From: Actinomycetes bacterium
GTDB taxonomy: Bacteria; Actinomycetota; Thermoleophilia; Gaiellales; Gaiellaceae
DNA length: 57,377 nt
Assembly: GCA_025358355.1 (NCBI GenBank)
Contig: JANYJX010000088.1
Span: forward strand, 1 to 57,377
Direction: 5' to 3'
The position numbers and the translations under genes were made by a program. Positions 8,382 through 17,247 of the stretch are shown here, in pieces. The number at the start of each line of letters is the position of its first letter. Position 1 is the stretch's first letter. The notes below the pieces were generated by a model. That model was not told the DNA's origin, did not search any database, and saw only the letters and a program-made list of their open reading frames with translations.

Positions 8382-9314
8382 GTGACCGGCTCGCCGCTCT
8401 ACGCGGCGGTGTGCCGGCGCCTCGCGGCCCTGCCGATCGTCGCCGAGCTTGCACCTGACGACCGGTGGGATCTCCCATTGCGGCTGCTCGGGGCGCTCCA
8501 CTACATCGCGCTTGCGGAAGAGCTCGACCCGTGGACATCGCCGGAGGCGGTGATCGCCGATCGGCGTGACTGGATCGCCGAGTTCCTCGCGACGCGGCGC
8601 GTGCAAACCAACGAAGTGCAGCGGGCTTGGGCGCTCCTGCCGGCGTTCCTGTCCCTGGGCGTGCCGCGGCTGGACTTGCTCGAGCTCGGGCCGAGCGCTG
8701 GGCTGAATCTCGTGTGGGATCGGTACCGATTCCGCTATCGGGGCGGGTCGTTTGGGCCTGAAGATGTGGCTCTCGAGCTGGCCCTCGAGCTTGAAGGGGA
8801 GGAGCGGGCTCCGGTTCCGGCCGAGTTGCTGAAGCGGTCGGTCGAGGTCGTGCGGCGGCGTGGAGTCGACCTCGAGCCAGTGGATGCTGCGACAGACGAC
8901 GGCGCGCGCTTGCTCAAGTGCTTTGTCTGGGCGGATCAGCGGGATCGTCTGGAGCGGTTCGATCGCGCGCTCGCCGTGCTCCGCGTCGATCCGCCCGAGT
9001 TAATCGCGGGCGACTACGTCGACCTACTGCCGTCGCTCCTGCGCGATCGCGTGGACGGTGCACTGACCGTCGTCTACCAGACGGCCTCCACGCAGTACCT
9101 CTCCACTGACCGCTACGCCGAGCTCCAGGACGCGCTAGCGGCTGCATCGCGACCCTTGGCGTGGATCTCGACCCGGCGCAACGACGAGGAGGAAGCCGGG
9201 TTGAGCGGCGGCTACGAGCTCGAGGTTGCCTTGTGGCCCGAGCGCGGGCCGACGCTCGTGGCGCGGACCGGCTACCACGGGCAATGGCTCGAGTGGCACG
9301 GAGTCGGCGCGTAG
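8382..9314 (+). CDS. DUF2332 family protein
   Basis: 310 residues from GTG 8382. The family motif LELGPSAGLNLVWDRYRF is at about residues 107-124, with later conserved WADQRDR and GDYVDLLPSLL. Similarity to DUF2332 N-termini (LQERFLHQADACEVTGSPLY) reaches further upstream in the same frame, to a CTG at 8331 that overlaps the TGA of rplT (CTGA). The true protein may therefore be 17 residues longer with a non-standard start. Function is unknown; the glycine-rich motif resembles a methyltransferase-like fold, but that is speculative. It is probably cotranscribed with rplT. Confidence 0.85.
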   Translation: MTGSPLYAAVCRRLAALPIVAELAPDDRWDLPLRLLGALHYIALAEELDPWTSPEAVIADRRDWIAEFLATRRVQTNEVQRAWALLPAFLSLGVPRLDLLELGPSAGLNLVWDRYRFRYRGGSFGPEDVALELALELEGEERAPVPAELLKRSVEVVRRRGVDLEPVDAATDDGARLLKCFVWADQRDRLERFDRALAVLRVDPPELIAGDYVDLLPSLLRDRVDGALTVVYQTASTQYLSTDRYAELQDALAAASRPLAWISTRRNDEEEAGLSGGYELEVALWPERGPTLVARTGYHGQWLEWHGVGA

Positions 9315-9324
9315 AGTTCCCGAC

Positions 9325-9705
9325 GTGGAAGCTGCCGTCAGAACCGCGCTCGAGACCGACGGCACGATCGACGTCACAACGCTTGGGGCGAAGAGCGGGC
9401 TGCCGCGGCGCACCGAGATCTGGTTCCTTTACTTCGACGGCCGCACGTTCGTCACGGGCACCCCGGATCCGCGCAACTGGTACGCGAACGTCCTTGCGCA
9501 TGACCGGTTCACGTTCCATCTCAAGGAGTCGATCGTCGCGGACTTGCCGGCGCGAGCGGTCCCGATCCACGACGAGGTAACCCGGCGTTGGGTGTTCTCA
9601 CAGCCTCACCGGTGGAACGAGTGGTACCTGTCCGAGGCGCCGTTCGAGGATCTCGTGGCGTCGGCACCGATGGTCGAGGTGCTCTTCGACGGCGCCGTCG
9701 AATGA
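9325..9705 (+). CDS. Deazaflavin (F420)-dependent nitroreductase family protein
   Basis: 126 residues from GTG 9325, chosen because it follows the previous stop by 10 bases and starts at the beginning of family similarity. The pattern TTLGAKSGLPRRTEIWFLYF, followed by GRTFVTGTPDPRNWYANV, is typical of the DUF385/Ddn split-barrel proteins that bind the deazaflavin F420. This suggests the organism makes F420. The exact substrate cannot be predicted. Its stop overlaps the start of the next gene (ATGA). Confidence 0.8.
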   Translation: MEAAVRTALETDGTIDVTTLGAKSGLPRRTEIWFLYFDGRTFVTGTPDPRNWYANVLAHDRFTFHLKESIVADLPARAVPIHDEVTRRWVFSQPHRWNEWYLSEAPFEDLVASAPMVEVLFDGAVE

Positions 9706-10373
9706 TCACGTCGCGCGACAACGCGAAGCTCAAGCTCGTACGCGCGCTCCAACGCAAGCAGGAGCGCGACGAGACCGGGCTGTTCGCCTGCGAGGGGGAG
9801 GATCTCGTCGATGCGGCGGCCGCAGCCGGGATCGAGCCGGTCGAGCTGCTCGTGGCCGGCGAGAACGTTGAGCCGGAGCTGCTGGCCGCGATCTCGACGC
9901 TGGCGCATCCGCCACGGGCGATCGGGATCTATCGCGCGGCTGATCTGCCGCGCGGCGCGCGCGACACCGTGCTGGCGCTCTGGCAGGTGGGTGATCCGGG
10001 CAACGTCGGGACGCTATTGCGGACGGCCGACGCGTTCGAGGCTGGTGTCGCGCTGTCGCCTGGCTGCGCGGATCCGCTTGGGCCAAAAGCCTTGCGCGCT
10101 TCGGCCGGGGCCGTGTTTCGCGTACCGCTCATCGCGTGGGACGAGGTTCCAGGCCGGCGCGTCGCGCTTGTCGCCCACGGTGGGGCTGCTCTCTCCGACC
10201 TCTACTTCGAGCCGCCGGTAACGCTGTATCTCGGCGCCGAGCGCCGAGGCCTTCCGGAAGATCTCATCGCGGGCTGCGAGCGGGCGACGATTCCACTACC
10301 GGGCGCGGCCGAGTCGCTCAACGTCGCTGCAGCCGGCGCGATCGCGCTCTACGAGCTTTCGCGGCCTGGCTAG
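9702..10373 (+). CDS. TrmH/SpoU-family RNA 2'-O-methyltransferase
   Basis: 223 residues. The ATG at 9702 overlaps the previous stop (ATGA) and starts with the family pattern MITSRDNAKLKLVRALQRK. The N-terminal substrate-binding part is followed by the SPOUT catalytic domain with its three motifs: NVGTLLRTADAF, LGAERRGLP and IPLPGAAESLNVAAAGAIALYE (shown in parts). The knotted fold binds S-adenosylmethionine and methylates a ribose, most likely in 23S rRNA. Such genes commonly lie between rplT and pheS, as here. Its TAG stop shares the CTAG palindrome with the convergent gene. Confidence 0.92.
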   Translation: MITSRDNAKLKLVRALQRKQERDETGLFACEGEDLVDAAAAAGIEPVELLVAGENVEPELLAAISTLAHPPRAIGIYRAADLPRGARDTVLALWQVGDPGNVGTLLRTADAFEAGVALSPGCADPLGPKALRASAGAVFRVPLIAWDEVPGRRVALVAHGGAALSDLYFEPPVTLYLGAERRGLPEDLIAGCERATIPLPGAAESLNVAAAGAIALYELSRPG

Positions 10374-12265
10374 CCGAAGCCGCCGCCTCCACCTCCGCCG
10401 CCACCGCCGCCACCGCCTGAGAAGCCGCCGCCGAACCCGCCAGAACCTGACGAGGGTGGCGCAAGCGCCGAGCCGAAACCGGACGCAAGGTCGCTGATCG
10501 CGAAGGCCGAGAGGCCGGAACCAAGCCCGACGTTGGGCGAGATCCAGTAGATCGAGCTCGCGTCGTGGAACTCGGCCGGCATCGCGAGATGCGCGGCTTG
10601 TAAAACACGGTCGGCGATCCCAAACGCGATCCCGTAGACGAGGTAGCGCTCCCACAACTCGAGCGTCGCCGGCGCGGCCTCCTGCAGGCGCGGGAAGTCG
10701 GTGAGGTAGTGACGGAACGCGTCCCAGCGCTCTGCCTCTGCCTCGGCGTCGGCCGAACGGCGTCGCCACAGGCGGCGCTGGGCAAGGCCCACGAGCAGAA
10801 GTGCCGCGTTTACGAGCGCGCACGCTCCGAGCGCGACGAGCACGACATCGCGCCAGCGCGGATACACGGGACGCCAGCCGCTGATCCCGATCCACAGAAG
10901 GAGCCCGCCAGCCGCCGCGAACGCGAGCAGCCCGATCCCGAGCGGCACCGCGCCAGCCGAGATGAACCACGAGCGCCGAATCGTCTCGCCGTCGATTGCG
11001 TTCTTGAAGTCGGTGAAGCGTGGCGCCATCGCCGTGCGATCCGCCTCGATCTTCTCGCGGAACGCGGACAGCCGCGCGCTCCCGGTACCGAGGACGTCGT
11101 CAACGACTGCCACGACCTTCTCCTCCCACGGCTCGAGCTTGTCGGGTCGCGTGCCGCGCGAAAGCTCCAAGTCGGCGAGCTGCTCCTTGTGTAAGCCGCC
11201 CCAAGTTGAGCGCTCGGTGGTCGCGTGCTCCGCTTTGTAGACCTTGCGCCGGATCAGGTCGAAGAGCGTGGCCGTGAACTCGAGCGACCCGGCTGTGCCG
11301 CCTTGCTCGAGCAGCCGCGGCACGAGCGCGGGAGCGGTATCGGTCGGCGGTTCCTGCTCGTACTCGCGGTCGTACGAGGTTTTGCGCTCTCGGCCGTAAA
11401 ACCACCAAACGCCAGTCAGGACGAGGCCCGCGGGAAGGAAACCGAGCGCGAGCAGCGCGAGCAGGGTGCGCAACACGTGGCGCTTGGCGTTGTCGATGCG
11501 ATCGTGGTCGCGCTGGTACGCGGCCGCATCGGCTGACTCCGCGGCAATGAGCTTCGCCAGCCCGTTTCCGGCAACGACTTTCATCCCGGCGGTCGAGGTG
11601 AACGCGCCGCGCGGGATCACCGTGCGAAGCTCGACGAACTGATGCGCCGGGACGTTCAGCGACCGCAACGACGCAACCGGCCCCGCCCGCGTGACATCGC
11701 CGCGGACGTACACAGGGTGGCCCCAGAGACGCACGATCCGGCCCGGCGCGGTCAGTGTCGCGGTCAGCCGCGACAGCCCAACCGTCCACTGCTTGCCCCA
11801 CACTTGGAGATTGACGTCGACCACGTCGTCATAGGCGACGGCGAGCCCCGACAGCCGGTAGTCGACATGGAACGTGCGGGCTTCGTCGAGCGCTTGGAAA
11901 TGCCAAACGATCGAGACGCCGCTCGAGGTTCGCGCGACTCCGAAGGCCCCGGGCGTGAGGTCAGGCTGCTTCTCGGCCGAGCCGTTCGGCGTGTCCGGCT
12001 GCCCATTCTCGGAGACGGAGATCCGGTCGATCGTCTCGCCGGCTCGGAGTGGGATGTCGCGGTAGCCGAAGGTGAAGCGGCCACCAAACTCCACGGTGAT
12101 CGACTCGTCGACGACGAGTGCGCCATCGCGTTGGACGACGACTCGTACCGCTGCGTCCGGCAGCGAGTAGGACTGGGCGCCAGCCGGGGAGGCGGCGACG
12201 AGCGAGAGAAGCGCGACCGCAGCAGCGGCCGCGAGCCCGAGCCGGCTACGCAGCGGGCGTGTCAC
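10370..12265 (-). CDS. DUF2207 membrane protein with poly-glycine tail
   Basis: 631 residues. Signal peptide (LGLAAAAAVALLSLVAASPAGA), then the DUF2207 extracellular domain (YSLPDAAVRVVVQRDGALVV; FTFGYRDIPLRAGETIDRI), a transmembrane helix at about residues 280-300, a cytoplasmic part, two more helices near 435-490, and a C-terminal tail of almost pure glycine with a few Phe/Ser. The glycine tail is usual for this family. The start overlaps the end of lemA by 20 bp; LemA-DUF2207 pairs are common and probably form an envelope complex. Cellular role unknown. Confidence 0.93.
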   Translation of the reverse strand: MTRPLRSRLGLAAAAAVALLSLVAASPAGAQSYSLPDAAVRVVVQRDGALVVDESITVEFGGRFTFGYRDIPLRAGETIDRISVSENGQPDTPNGSAEKQPDLTPGAFGVARTSSGVSIVWHFQALDEARTFHVDYRLSGLAVAYDDVVDVNLQVWGKQWTVGLSRLTATLTAPGRIVRLWGHPVYVRGDVTRAGPVASLRSLNVPAHQFVELRTVIPRGAFTSTAGMKVVAGNGLAKLIAAESADAAAYQRDHDRIDNAKRHVLRTLLALLALGFLPAGLVLTGVWWFYGRERKTSYDREYEQEPPTDTAPALVPRLLEQGGTAGSLEFTATLFDLIRRKVYKAEHATTERSTWGGLHKEQLADLELSRGTRPDKLEPWEEKVVAVVDDVLGTGSARLSAFREKIEADRTAMAPRFTDFKNAIDGETIRRSWFISAGAVPLGIGLLAFAAAGGLLLWIGISGWRPVYPRWRDVVLVALGACALVNAALLLVGLAQRRLWRRRSADAEAEAERWDAFRHYLTDFPRLQEAAPATLELWERYLVYGIAFGIADRVLQAAHLAMPAEFHDASSIYWISPNVGLGSGLSAFAISDLASGFGSALAPPSSGSGGFGGGFSGGGGGGGGGGGGGFG

Positions 12266-12872
12266 TCGGCGCTGCGGGCTGGTCGCCCGAGCTGGCCGGC
12301 GCTGGATCGGCAGGCGCGAAGCTGACCTGCGGCACCTCGCGCTCGGCAGCCTGCGTGACTTCGAAGAACTCGCGCTTCACGAACCCGAACGAGTTCGCAA
12401 GGATCACGGCCGGAAAGGTCTGGATCGCGTTGTTGAAGGTCAGCACCGTGTCGTTGTAGACCTGGCGCGAGACCGCGACCTTGTTCTCGGTGTCGCTCAG
12501 CTGGCCTTGCAGCTCGAGGAAATTCTGGCTTGCTTTCAGATCGGGATAAGCCTCGGCGACGGCGAACAGCTTGCCGAGCGCCTGCCCGAGAATGCCTTCC
12601 GCCTGCCCTGTCGCGGCCGGACCTTTTGCCTGCTGGGCTGCGGTTCGGGCGGCGGTGACGGCTTCGAATGTTCCGCGCTCGTGTGCTGCGTAGCCCTTCA
12701 CGGTCTCGATCAGGTTCGGGATCAGATCCCAGCGCCGCTTGAGCTGCACCTCGATCTGGGCCCAAGCATTGTCGACCCGGTTCCGCGAACGGACGAGGCC
12801 GTTGTACATCGCGATGACCCACACGACCAGAAGGACGAGCACCGCGACGATGCCGAGGACAACCCAGATCAC
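12246..12872 (-). CDS. LemA family protein
   Basis: 208 residues. One N-terminal membrane helix (VVLGIVAVLVLLVVWVIAMY) followed by the LemA helical domain: YNGLVRSRNRVDNAWAQIEV, QLKRRWDLIPNLIETVKGYA, then LKASQNFLELQGQLSDTENK. The C-terminal 30 residues are Pro/Ala-rich. The GTG start at 12872 is preceded by TAGGCT (12879-12884) with a 6-nt gap, suggesting a leaderless transcript. It probably exposes the domain outside the membrane and works with the DUF2207 protein encoded downstream. Confidence 0.95.
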   Translation of the reverse strand: MIWVVLGIVAVLVLLVVWVIAMYNGLVRSRNRVDNAWAQIEVQLKRRWDLIPNLIETVKGYAAHERGTFEAVTAARTAAQQAKGPAATGQAEGILGQALGKLFAVAEAYPDLKASQNFLELQGQLSDTENKVAVSRQVYNDTVLTFNNAIQTFPAVILANSFGFVKREFFEVTQAAEREVPQVSFAPADPAPASSGDQPAAPSDTPAA

Positions 12873-12935
12873 GGCACCAGCCTACGGGGAACGGCGGCAT
12901 CTGGCAATGTCGAGGCGCTTCGTTAGGGTTCAGAT

Positions 12936-14558
12936 GTGGGAGACAACCTGGATCGGCGAGGCGTTGCGCGTGCAGCCGGACTGCTCGTGGCCGCCCTTGT
13001 GCTGGCGGCGTTCATTCTTGGCGGCGCTCAGGCTGACGGGACGCGAGCCGCGGCCGGATTCGATGGCCCGCAGCTCACCGTCGACTACGCAACATTCGGC
13101 GCGCAGTCGGTTCTCGCCCTGACCGTCGACCTGCAGAACCAGTCGGGCTCGACGGACGGCCTTCCCGTCGCGGCGGGGCTGCAGATTGCTGTTCCGACCG
13201 GCTTTCAGCTCGATCTGACGAAGCCGCCTGGCACGAAGATCGGCGATTTGAGCGCAGGCATCGCCAGCGCGACAGACGGATCGGGCTTCGCGTTCGCTGA
13301 CGGATCGATTGCGGTCGACGACCCCGCGACCTACGCAGGTGACCCCGTCGCTCAGACGTGCGCACCAGGCGTGCACACGGCGGTGTGGCGCGCGTCGCTT
13401 TCGGTGATCGGGCAGCTCATCTCGGTTCCGATCGCTGTAGACGCGACGACCGATCCTGGCGCACCAACGGCGTACACGATTCGGATGTGCCCGCTCCGTG
13501 GGCCGTCAGTTGCGCCGCCGGCTGGCATGACATTCATTCTTCTCTCCGCGATTCTCGTGAACGAGGTGACGGCGCCTGTTCCGCCGGCGGTGTACACGTG
13601 GAGCGCGCTTGTCACTCCGGCGAAGGGCTTCGTTGCCGATCCGACCGCAACGTTTGAGCTGCGCGCGATCTTGCCGTTGCCGCAGACGCTCAGCCTCGGC
13701 GCGCAGTACGACCCGAAGACGAAGTCGGCGGTGCTGAGCGGCAAGGCGTCCGCTGCTGGCAAGCCGACGGTCGGCGCGGTCGTTTCGCTCGTTTCCCACG
13801 ACCGGAAAGACAGGACGACCGAGCTTGGCAGCGTGCGAACCGACGCGGCTGGCGTCTTCCGTGTGCGGCGATCGGTCGACCGACCGGTCGACGTGCTGGC
13901 GTCGATCGCCCCGTCGACGGGGCCCTGCACCACTCCGTCGACAGCACCCGGCGGTTGTCTGAGCGAGTCCACCGCGAGCCCCAAAGCGACCTCCGTGACA
14001 GTGATCGTGCCGCGGAAGAAAGACGCGAAGCTCGTGCTCTTGCCTCGTGACCAAGCGCTTGCGCGACGAAGCACGCTCGGCGTCGGCGACGTTCCGAGCA
14101 ACTGGATCGACGTGGCCGGCCCGTCGGGGCCGTGTCCCGGGTTTACGCCGAATCTGAAGTCGTTCACTGTGAGTGGCCAGGCCTTCTCGCACTCGTTCCT
14201 CTCCGCCGACCAGGCAGCGATCGCGTCGTCCACCGCGTCCGTGTACGCCGACCGCCAGAGCGCGACGACCGCGTTTGTACGGCTTGCGCTGCCTGCCGCT
14301 GTGCGGTGTGAGGCGAAGAGCGTCGGCACTAACGGCGCGGTCTCGGTCGGGCCGCTGTCGTTCCCGAAGGTCGGTGATGTGGCCCGCGCATTCCGCGCGT
14401 CGATCACGATCCCGCAAGGCATCGTCAACCTGGACATCGTGTTCGTGCGCGTCGGGCGAGTCGTGATCGAGCTGGATGTCAACTCGCTCGGAATGGCTGA
14501 GGACGGGCTCGAGGCCGCGCTGGCTCGCCGGCTCGCGTCGCGGGCGCGAGGGCAGTAG
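12936..14558 (+). CDS. Secreted protein of unknown function
   Basis: 540 residues from GTG 12936, which has TAGGGT six nt upstream. N-terminal signal or anchor (GLLVAALVLAAFILGGAQA). The mature part looks like beta-sandwich domains: LTVDLQNQSGSTDGLPVAAG around residues 65-85, then an Ig/carboxypeptidase-regulatory-like segment near 265-310 (SGKASAAGKPTVGAVVSLVS...GVFRVRRS). No catalytic motif was recognised. Probably an exported surface protein. It is divergent from lemA and convergent with the next methyltransferase. Confidence 0.75.
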   Translation: MGDNLDRRGVARAAGLLVAALVLAAFILGGAQADGTRAAAGFDGPQLTVDYATFGAQSVLALTVDLQNQSGSTDGLPVAAGLQIAVPTGFQLDLTKPPGTKIGDLSAGIASATDGSGFAFADGSIAVDDPATYAGDPVAQTCAPGVHTAVWRASLSVIGQLISVPIAVDATTDPGAPTAYTIRMCPLRGPSVAPPAGMTFILLSAILVNEVTAPVPPAVYTWSALVTPAKGFVADPTATFELRAILPLPQTLSLGAQYDPKTKSAVLSGKASAAGKPTVGAVVSLVSHDRKDRTTELGSVRTDAAGVFRVRRSVDRPVDVLASIAPSTGPCTTPSTAPGGCLSESTASPKATSVTVIVPRKKDAKLVLLPRDQALARRSTLGVGDVPSNWIDVAGPSGPCPGFTPNLKSFTVSGQAFSHSFLSADQAAIASSTASVYADRQSATTAFVRLALPAAVRCEAKSVGTNGAVSVGPLSFPKVGDVARAFRASITIPQGIVNLDIVFVRVGRVVIELDVNSLGMAEDGLEAALARRLASRARGQ

Positions 14559-14583
14559 CGATCGCACCTTCGGTCGCGCGCGA

Positions 14584-15291
14584 CTAGCTGGCGCGGCGGC
14601 AGACGAAGATCATGTCCTCTTCGTCCGTGTAAGGCCGCCGGTCGAACCAGCCGTAGGTTGCTTCGACCTCGAGCCCGGCCTGGTTGAGGAGCGCGAGCCA
14701 TTCGGGCATGTCGAGCCAATGCAGCGCCATCGTCGCGGTTGAGTCACCGCTGTGGACGGTGAGGGTAAGTGTTCGCGCCGTCTCGTCCCAGTCGGCGCGC
14801 TCGAAGATGCCAGGCTCGCGCTCGATCCAGCGCGCGTGTGTCTCGTCGATGTCCTCGCGGCCGGGGGCGAAGACGTCGAACGCGAAGCGGCCGCCTGGCG
14901 CGAGAAGCGAGCAAGCGCCGCGTAGCGCGCGGAGCTTCTCGGCCCCGTTCGGCATATGAAGCAGCGAGCGGAACGGGCAGATGACGAGGGGGACCCGCTC
15001 GGTGACGGGCGGCTCGCGGAAGTCGCCGACGCGAAAATCGACGCGCTGATCGACGCCAAGCTCGCGGGCGCGCTCGGCGGCGACCGCGAGCATCCCGTCG
15101 GACTGGTCGACGCCGATCATCGCGATCCCGGCCTGCGCGATCGGCAAGGCGATCCGGCCGGTGCCAACCGCTAGCTCAACGACAGGCCCGCCGGTTTCCC
15201 TAGCGAGATCGACGTAGAACTCGATGTCCTCGGTCACAGAAAGCGACCAGGGGTCGTAGATGCCAGCGATTGAGTCGTACAGGCTGCCCAT
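14584..15291 (-). CDS. Class I SAM-dependent methyltransferase
   Basis: 235 residues from ATG 15291. The SAM-binding motif is VVELAVGTGRIALPIAQAG, the acidic residue that contacts the ribose is in IGVDQSDGML, and motif II/III follow (LLAPGGRFAFDVFAPG). A TTGAAT box lies six nt before the ATG; the decayed paralogue at 16685-17197 has the same box and spacing, which supports this start over an in-frame TTG at 15303. Substrate unknown. It reads towards the secreted protein and away from the HAF-repeat gene. Confidence 0.88.
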   Translation of the reverse strand: MGSLYDSIAGIYDPWSLSVTEDIEFYVDLARETGGPVVELAVGTGRIALPIAQAGIAMIGVDQSDGMLAVAAERARELGVDQRVDFRVGDFREPPVTERVPLVICPFRSLLHMPNGAEKLRALRGACSLLAPGGRFAFDVFAPGREDIDETHARWIEREPGIFERADWDETARTLTLTVHSGDSTATMALHWLDMPEWLALLNQAGLEVEATYGWFDRRPYTDEEDMIFVCRRAS

Positions 15292-15416
15292 GCGTCGATT
15301 CAATCAGGCTCGATTCGGCCGGGTCTCGCGGTGGAGCGTTTTCCACCGACAGCCCGTGTCGGGCCTGCCTGTTTGGGATTGGCGCCTTCATGCTTCGTTG
15401 ACAATCGCGGCTCACG

Positions 15417-16598
15417 ATGCAGCCGATGGACAGACGCAAGCGATTGGTGGTAGTGACGACCTCTGCTTTCGTCCTCGCCGCTTTTGCCTTCGGTGCGAGT
15501 CATGTAGCGACCTCGTCGCGCCGGAGCTCGTGGAAGCTAGTCAATCTCGGCACCGCGCCCGGCTACAAGATGGCCGACGTCCAGCCATATGGCCTGAACG
15601 ACCGCGGCGAGGTCGTCGGAACGCTCGAAGAGACCGTGAACGGAAAGCTCATCATTCGCGCATTCGTGTGGAAGAACGGCACGATGACGCTGCTCAAAAA
15701 CGGGGGCGAGGCAACCGCGGTCAACAACCGGGGCACCGTCATCGGCACTCCGATCGACACTGGCAGCCCCTCGGTCGGCGCCGTATGGAAAGGCTCGCAC
15801 ATCACGGGCCTGGGAACACTGGGGGGAAGTTGGAGCAACCCGCTGGCGATCAACGAGCGCGATCAGATCGTCGGAGATAGCGTGACGGCCAACGGCCAAC
15901 TACATGCGTTTCTCTGGAACGCGGGAGCGATGACCGACCTCGGGACGCTACGTGGAACGTCGTCTTCATCCGCGATCGCGATCAACACGCGAGGTCAGAT
16001 CATCGGCACGAGTACGAAACCGGGCGGAGCTACTCGTGGATTCATCTGGCAGAACGGTCGGATGACCGACCTCGGCTCCCTCTTCGGTGCCGACAATCGC
16101 CCCGTGGCGATCAGTGACCAGGGCGTGGTGGTCGGCACCATAACGACGCGGCTGGGCAACCCGATCGTTGCCTTCAAGTGGGAGCGAGGACTTCTCACGA
16201 ATCTCGGCCGGTTCGATGCTCCGGCCTCTCAAGCCCAGGACATCAACAACCAGGGTGTCATCCTCGTCGAAGCGATGTCGGCGTCGGGCAACCCGCAGTC
16301 CGCGCTCATCCTCGATCACGGCAAGGCCATCGACCTCGGCTCTCTCGGATGGGGCCTGACGACATTCGGCAACCACCTGAACGACCGAAACCAAGTAGTC
16401 GGCTCCAGCTTCACGCGCAGCGGAGGCCGACGGAGTTTTGTGTGGCAGCGTGGCAAGATGACGGCGCTACCGACGTACGACGGGGTCGCACCTCCCTGGG
16501 GAGGCGTCTCACAACTCAACGAGCTGGGAGACGTGACCGGCACCGCCTACCCGACGCACCACGTGGCGGGCGTCATCTGGAGGTCGGTGCAACGGTGA
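15417..16598 (+). CDS. HAF-repeat extracellular protein
   Basis: 393 residues. N-terminal export signal (VVVTTSAFVLAAFAFGASHV), then about seven repeats of roughly 45 residues with the HAF pattern: GLNDRGEVVGT...RAFVWKNGTMTLL; AINERDQIVGD...HAFLWNAGAMTDL; AINTRGQIIGT...GFIWQNGRMTDL. These repeats form a propeller-like extracellular domain of unknown function. ATG 15417 is used; a second ATG at 15426 is also possible. The gene sits between an intact methyltransferase and its decayed copy, both on the other strand. Confidence 0.88.
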   Translation: MQPMDRRKRLVVVTTSAFVLAAFAFGASHVATSSRRSSWKLVNLGTAPGYKMADVQPYGLNDRGEVVGTLEETVNGKLIIRAFVWKNGTMTLLKNGGEATAVNNRGTVIGTPIDTGSPSVGAVWKGSHITGLGTLGGSWSNPLAINERDQIVGDSVTANGQLHAFLWNAGAMTDLGTLRGTSSSSAIAINTRGQIIGTSTKPGGATRGFIWQNGRMTDLGSLFGADNRPVAISDQGVVVGTITTRLGNPIVAFKWERGLLTNLGRFDAPASQAQDINNQGVILVEAMSASGNPQSALILDHGKAIDLGSLGWGLTTFGNHLNDRNQVVGSSFTRSGGRRSFVWQRGKMTALPTYDGVAPPWGGVSQLNELGDVTGTAYPTHHVAGVIWRSVQR

Positions 16599-16684
16599 AC
16601 GCCTGCCAACGCTCTCGTCGCGGAGTACTGCTGGACGCGGAGCGCGTCTCGCTGGAATGTTGGCCTTTGGGTTTGACGAGCGGC

Positions 16685-17197
16685 TTACGGTCGGCTCGTC
16701 GCGCTGATGCCGGCTTCCGTGCGACCCAGACGAACTCGCGGCTTGTATCGTCGAATGGGCGGCGGTCGAACCAGCCGTAGAGCGCCTCGATTTCGAGGCC
16801 GGCGACATCGATCAGCCCTTACCCATTCCGACCACGCGATCCACCAGAGCGTGACCGTCGACTCGTCCTTCAGCGTGATGCTGATCCGGTTGTCGGGCGG
16901 GAAGTAGTCGGTCCGGTGCGGGACACCAGTGTTCGTATGCCACTTGCCATCGAGCTCGACGCCGGCTGCCGCGGCCCGCTCGCGCGCGATCTCGAGCATG
17001 GACGACGACATGTCGATCCCGATCACGCGCCGCCCGATAGTCGACGCGACGGGGATCGCGACGCGCCCGGTTCCGACAGCTAGTTCCACGATCGGGCCGT
17101 CGGCTTCGCGAGCCAAGTCGACGGAGAACGCGACGTCCTCGGTCATCGGGGCCGACCAGCGTTCGTAGATCGCGGCGAAGCCCGCGTATGGATCCAT
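16685..17197 (-). pseudogene. Decayed paralogue of the SAM methyltransferase
   Basis: From ATG 17197 the sequence parallels the intact gene at 14584-15291: FAAIYERWSAPMTEDVAFSV, then VELAVGTGRVAIPVA and IGIDMSSSMLEIARERA. After about residue 85 a central block is missing and the reading resumes at TLKDESTVTLWWIAWSEW. A frameshift near 16825 then puts the proper C-terminus (LIDVAGLEIEALYGWFDRRP) in another frame. It lacks part of the catalytic domain and is very unlikely to be active. Confidence 0.8.
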
Positions 17198-17247
17198 GCG
17201 CCTATTCAAGCGGAGCGCGCCACCCGGGTTGGTACCCTCGCACCCCA

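Noticed and set aside
10374-10440. Short tandem repeat (gccgcc/accgcc) as a repeat locus
   Set aside because: It encodes the glycine tail that is usual for DUF2207 proteins, so it is coding low complexity.
15332-15370. Two small hairpins (GTGGA...TCCAC and GCCCG...CGGGC) between the methyltransferase and the HAF gene
   Set aside because: Too short and without T-runs; such hairpins are frequent in GC-rich intergenic DNA.
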